A stretch of DNA of 64,000 nt from positions 62,001 to 126,000 of the forward strand of contig CALKTH010000022.1 in assembly GCA_937997485.1 (NCBI GenBank). Reading direction: 5' to 3'. The notes below the pieces were generated by a model that was not told where the DNA came from, did no database searches, and was given only the letters and a program-made list of their open reading frames with translations. The stretch is from an uncultured Acidimicrobiales bacterium (GTDB lineage: Bacteria > Actinomycetota > Acidimicrobiia > Acidimicrobiales > SZUA-35). Shown in pieces: positions 62,901 to 64,000 of the stretch. The translations under genes were made by a program, and so were the position numbers. The first letter of the stretch is position 1; every line of letters begins with the position of its first letter.

Positions 62901-63958
62901 GTGCGGCTGGCCCCACCATCGAAATCACCCAGACCAGATGACCGAATGACATTGACGATGGCGGACACGTCAGCGGCGGAGGCGCCGATGCCGGGATGGG
63001 CATGGGATGCAGACGTCATCACCTGCTTGGCAATGCGCTTGTGCAGCGATCGGAACGTGTCGCCCTTGTCGACCGCAACATCAACGGGATAGACCTCCAT
63101 CACGGGCCCAATAAGGGATCGTGCGTCGGCCGCACGTCGGTTGTGGACCGGCATCCCGATGCTGAATCGCTCCGCGCCCGTGACTCGGCTGATCAGAATG
63201 CTGGCGGCGGACATCAGGAATGCCGTCCAACCGAGATCCTCGCTCACCAGCCGGTAGTCGGTCTCGAGGCGGTGCGAGATTCGCTCCATCAGGGCGTCAT
63301 CGACGCCCACCGGCACGCGCCGATTGGCCGCAGTGCGCTGACGAACCGGACGGTAAAGATCGGCCAGAACCGGAGCGGGAACACGCGCCGACCAATGCGC
63401 CATCGCCTTCGTGCGGCGACGGTCAGTGCGGTCTTCGATACCAGCCGCCCATGCGTTGTACGACAGCACATCATCGAGGTTCTCACCGGCATAGGCCCGG
63501 GCCGTCGCTGCATGGACGAGAGCGGAAGACGTGGCATCGGTCAGGACGTGGTGCAGCCCCAGGTACCACGACACGGTGTCGTCTTCGTGCACCAGAATCA
63601 CGCTGTCGTAGCCACAGACGCTCATGTCGATGGGTGACACGATCCGGTCCTCGGCCCAGGCCTCGATCTTCGATCGAGCGATCTCGATGCGTTGGCTCAA
63701 GGGTGGCGTGTCGATCAGGGAAGGAACGTCGCCGTCGATTCGAAGCCGAAGCGTGTCGCTCGCAGCGACCACGGACGCAAACGCGGCGGAGAGCCGGTCC
63801 GGGTCGACGAGCGCCTCGAACGAGGTCAGCAGCGCCATGTTCTGCAGCGGCGATGTCGGGTTCCGACGCTGCGAGGACCACAGCGAGCGTTGCGCCGAAC
63901 TCAAGATCAGGGAGGGAGAGGTGTGCCCCTCTGCGCTCGTGTGACCGACCTCGTTCAC
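56915..63958 (-). CDS. Two-module non-ribosomal peptide synthetase (C-A-T-C-A-T-TE)
   Basis: A 2347-aa synthetase. Domains in order: C1 (about 15-430; HHVLTDATS at 136-144), A1 (about 445-935; FTSGSTGEAKG at 578-588), T1 (Ser982 in GGDSL), C2 (about 1040-1450; HHVSGDAGS at 1167-1175), A2 (about 1475-1965; FTSGSTGVPKG at 1616-1626), T2 (Ser2018), and TE (about 2090-2345; GGSSGG at 2162-2167, His2316 in EGDHSGL). The A1 specificity residues read D-L-T-K-V-G-E-V-G-K, close to the asparagine code. A2 reads D-S-V-L-I-A-E-V-W-K, which I cannot assign. A C domain at the front implies an acylated or upstream-loaded starter. The GTG start overlaps the preceding stop. Confidence 0.95.
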   Translation of the reverse strand: MNEVGHTSAEGHTSPSLILSSAQRSLWSSQRRNPTSPLQNMALLTSFEALVDPDRLSAAFASVVAASDTLRLRIDGDVPSLIDTPPLSQRIEIARSKIEAWAEDRIVSPIDMSVCGYDSVILVHEDDTVSWYLGLHHVLTDATSSALVHAATARAYAGENLDDVLSYNAWAAGIEDRTDRRRTKAMAHWSARVPAPVLADLYRPVRQRTAANRRVPVGVDDALMERISHRLETDYRLVSEDLGWTAFLMSAASILISRVTGAERFSIGMPVHNRRAADARSLIGPVMEVYPVDVAVDKGDTFRSLHKRIAKQVMTSASHAHPGIGASAADVSAIVNVIRSSGLGDFDGGASRTSWIHPGAADPNHLLGLQLTTYGSVEPQLFLDLNEAAASEVHHRTARGHLWAVLDAMVSDPDASIGSFELTDPLERVRIDAWGSGPPALERPPTILHRLADTLALNHRPALEFEGQTWTGEELWAWAGSLATDLRHRGVAPGDRVALNVHRRAASVAALLGILRAGASYVPLDPTHPDIRRQRLIERAGCTLTLTDDDLAARGASAQQPETDLPEIHPENEAYVLFTSGSTGEAKGVPITHAGLADYLAFAVESYVGDEPPVAPLFSALTFDLTVTSLFVPLLTDGRLVVIEPDGPAGLREVARRTDLTWAKATPSHLEILLRMMPERHDLRTLVVGGEAFSIGLAERLRSFLPGVRLFNEYGPTEAVVGCMIAEYDGRASWRASETDVPIGRPAPGVDLRILDAHGRVAPIGASGELVISSPGLTAGYLGGAGADAFVTIEGKRAYRSGDLVRLVDDQTATYLGRIDEQIKIGGIRLDPAEVSQALEEHPLVHRAAVRLWNAAPADGDNWDDGDGESSEVLAAWVESTDPHADELSPNALRQYLALRLASHQLPAAYASVEALPTTRNGKLDIARLPEPNRVRAASSASASSGPQSETERMVCEIWAGIFVGHDAIGLDDDFFAMGGDSLGALEMAAALGEALDRTISDDLPFLASTPRELAGLIDASILVDRSAGPTPRPAGSPPPQSARERAMLFEHRAQPGSCRYNIGRHYTVEQRSEDSPVDMDRLDRAIRAVALRHEPLHWTHSAPRRQLSAAEAVEIRRAAAPLARSQASARATALYRETFDLDDGPLMRVELQPIDDGGLGVVVACHHVSGDAGSLDRWWADVEAHYVADEAKSQPPAPLPFGYGDHATWQEANLQEESNYWRELWAEGAHTHLGLEPPAIAQPDGYIEQPSSVTAAALTRATGQTVTAVALAGVSELMQRAFNDDRAVSVGITASVRDHVDVDDHVGYFLNTLPLVLEPAPDATIERAVRSAAASIGAALGQRRLPFGRMVFEAQRHDRPVPEPRVLLAVEDLAPASLGQRVAHHRILASGQSIADATFFVQRRGDNLELGIEWSGSVMTSAQARRLLDDLDAFLAAATDDAQATKRSVALPSITDGELTGGDGVASEVLIDRILRHASTEPGAPAVLCGHDTLTWAELDRRSASIGQALLAHGAGPGRRVLVALDRSTDAVASILAVLRTGAAYVPIDTSYPEDRMRRIAEASGAILALAGPGLTEAMVGAPVLDPSSSDALSIDRATSPWPEVGVDDEAYVIFTSGSTGVPKGVPVSHGHLATSTLVRTSVYRADPKRFLMLSSVGFDSSIVGLFWTLCTGGAVVLPEESEAHDPDALLALIDRQEPTDTLLVPSLYLGLLERGRGVNHWPGTVIVAGEACSPQLVERHHALRPASRLYNEYGPTECSVWASVHRCEPQRDGQPLPYGTISIGRPIPGAGLRVVDSAGRRLPAGVPGELMITGDGVVGRYLSASTADQRRFGRDTDGVPTYRTGDRCVIEQGLAWFLGRVDDQLNVGGLRVEPEEIERALESALGVRAAVVVAANVGGRDRLVAHLEVGDDADHSAVTAAARSSAEASVAPAAIPSRYVIHDELPRTPHGKLDRSAAASLSVPEGVADLSSPIPRPGSGTTSAATERRVLEAFRAELGRPELGLDDDFFAAGGDSLAALTLAMRLEDDLGAEVSVTSLLRQPTARAMAAQVGTASLQLSTSASSDAQETGPELDLGLIEWIRTAEADQPVLVMLAPGSGHLLGYRAMIDALDPKIAILGVRLPGHDGKRQPSRSIEEQALAVRPAIEASLEGRTFVLFGGSSGGLLAWELGARLEADGRPAAGIIMQDTVHPTMFGTHARPTGVAKYRERLEADGILKTIKLLIWRVHRRGFNAVQRKLLAKKEAKGSAELSVHQIAQRLFAVADEITVKYEPPRLKVPVVFFAASTTNPDETHHVWQTQADDLTVHVFEGDHSGLNSIGSAGRVGAAAAVLEAEFASATSVVD

Positions 63959-64000
63959 TGCACCGATGCCGCGAGCTGCTCAGCGAACGCAACCATGCGG
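63955..64000 (-). CDS. C-terminal fragment of the gene upstream of the NRPS
   Basis: Reading in from the window edge on the minus strand, a frame encodes the last residues RMVAFAEQLAASVQ. It stops with TGA at 63957-63955, overlapping the NRPS GTG as GTGA. The overlap implies translational coupling, so the hidden gene probably belongs to the same pathway. Fourteen residues are too few to name it. Confidence 0.5.
   Translation of the reverse strand, partial: RMVAFAEQLAASVQ

Noticed and set aside
56915-63958. N-acyl-D-Asn prodrug-activation module as in colibactin-type pathways
   Set aside because: An Asn-type first module fits, but no epimerisation domain follows it and C2 lacks the extra dual E/C motif; no peptidase is seen nearby.
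63483-63992. Minus-strand 169-codon frame as the gene upstream of the NRPS
   Set aside because: It overlaps the NRPS condensation domain out of frame and is arginine-rich shadow sequence; the real upstream gene ends at 63955.

Overview
The window is GC-rich, densely packed bacterial chromosome. The gene content points to an actinobacterium: a division and cell-wall (dcw) cluster with mraZ and an mDAP-type MurE, an MtrAB-LpqB-like signalling operon, DUF3040, a PimB-like mannosyltransferase beside a TB16.3-like SRPBCC protein, mycofactocin genes and ergothioneine genes. My best guess is the class Acidimicrobiia (Ilumatobacter-like). That is inference from gene content, not a database result. 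I see no rRNA, tRNA, CRISPR array, insertion sequence or phage gene.

Layout. (1) 1-15,170, minus strand: dcw cluster mraZ-rsmH-ftsL-ftsI-murE-mraY-murD-ftsW-murG-murC-murB-ftsQ-ftsZ. Ten successive junctions overlap by 1 or 4 nt, and murF is absent from its usual place. (2) 15,362-18,200, plus: lipoate-ligase-like protein, HNH endonuclease, acyl-CoA dehydrogenase with a palindromic operator, and a 78-aa protein. (3) 18,294-23,881: a ROK kinase, then a MoxR / DUF58 / transglutaminase operon. (4) 23,932-30,671: DUF3040, DNA polymerase IV, Nudix, glycine-zipper membrane protein, inositol-phosphatase family protein, and response regulator-histidine kinase-GerMN lipoprotein. (5) 30,702-35,103: galactokinase, phosphofructokinase, glycerol kinase, TetR repressor. 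(6) 35,150-44,183, minus: LPVTG surface protein, zinc-type ROK glucokinase, SMC-like protein, SRPBCC protein, membrane protein, PimB-like glycosyltransferase, epoxyqueuosine reductase, small CxxC protein. (7) 44,251-49,362, plus: alcohol dehydrogenase, mftA-mftB-mftC (mycofactocin) and an orphan molybdenum hydroxylase large subunit. (8) 49,509-53,090: large SdrD-B repeat surface protein with LPVTG. (9) 53,123-56,913: egtB-egtD, an LLM-class flavin oxidoreductase and queF. (10) 56,915-64,000, minus: a two-module NRPS (C-A-T-C-A-T-TE) whose first adenylation domain reads as asparagine-specific, translationally coupled to an upstream gene cut by the window edge.

Two themes link the regions. First, redox and thiol cofactor metabolism: mycofactocin, ergothioneine and a molybdenum hydroxylase, with an NRPS nearby. 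Second, promoter architecture: many genes have a TANNNT hexamer 6-9 nt before the start codon, which implies leaderless mRNAs. A TTGAC-N6-GTC palindrome occurs at both the tetR gene and the acyl-CoA dehydrogenase, suggesting a small regulon. The most novel-looking items are the NRPS, the pared-down mycofactocin locus with its 45-aa precursor, the SMC-like protein without a recognisable Walker A motif, and the divergent LLM/queF promoters whose -10 boxes overlap.
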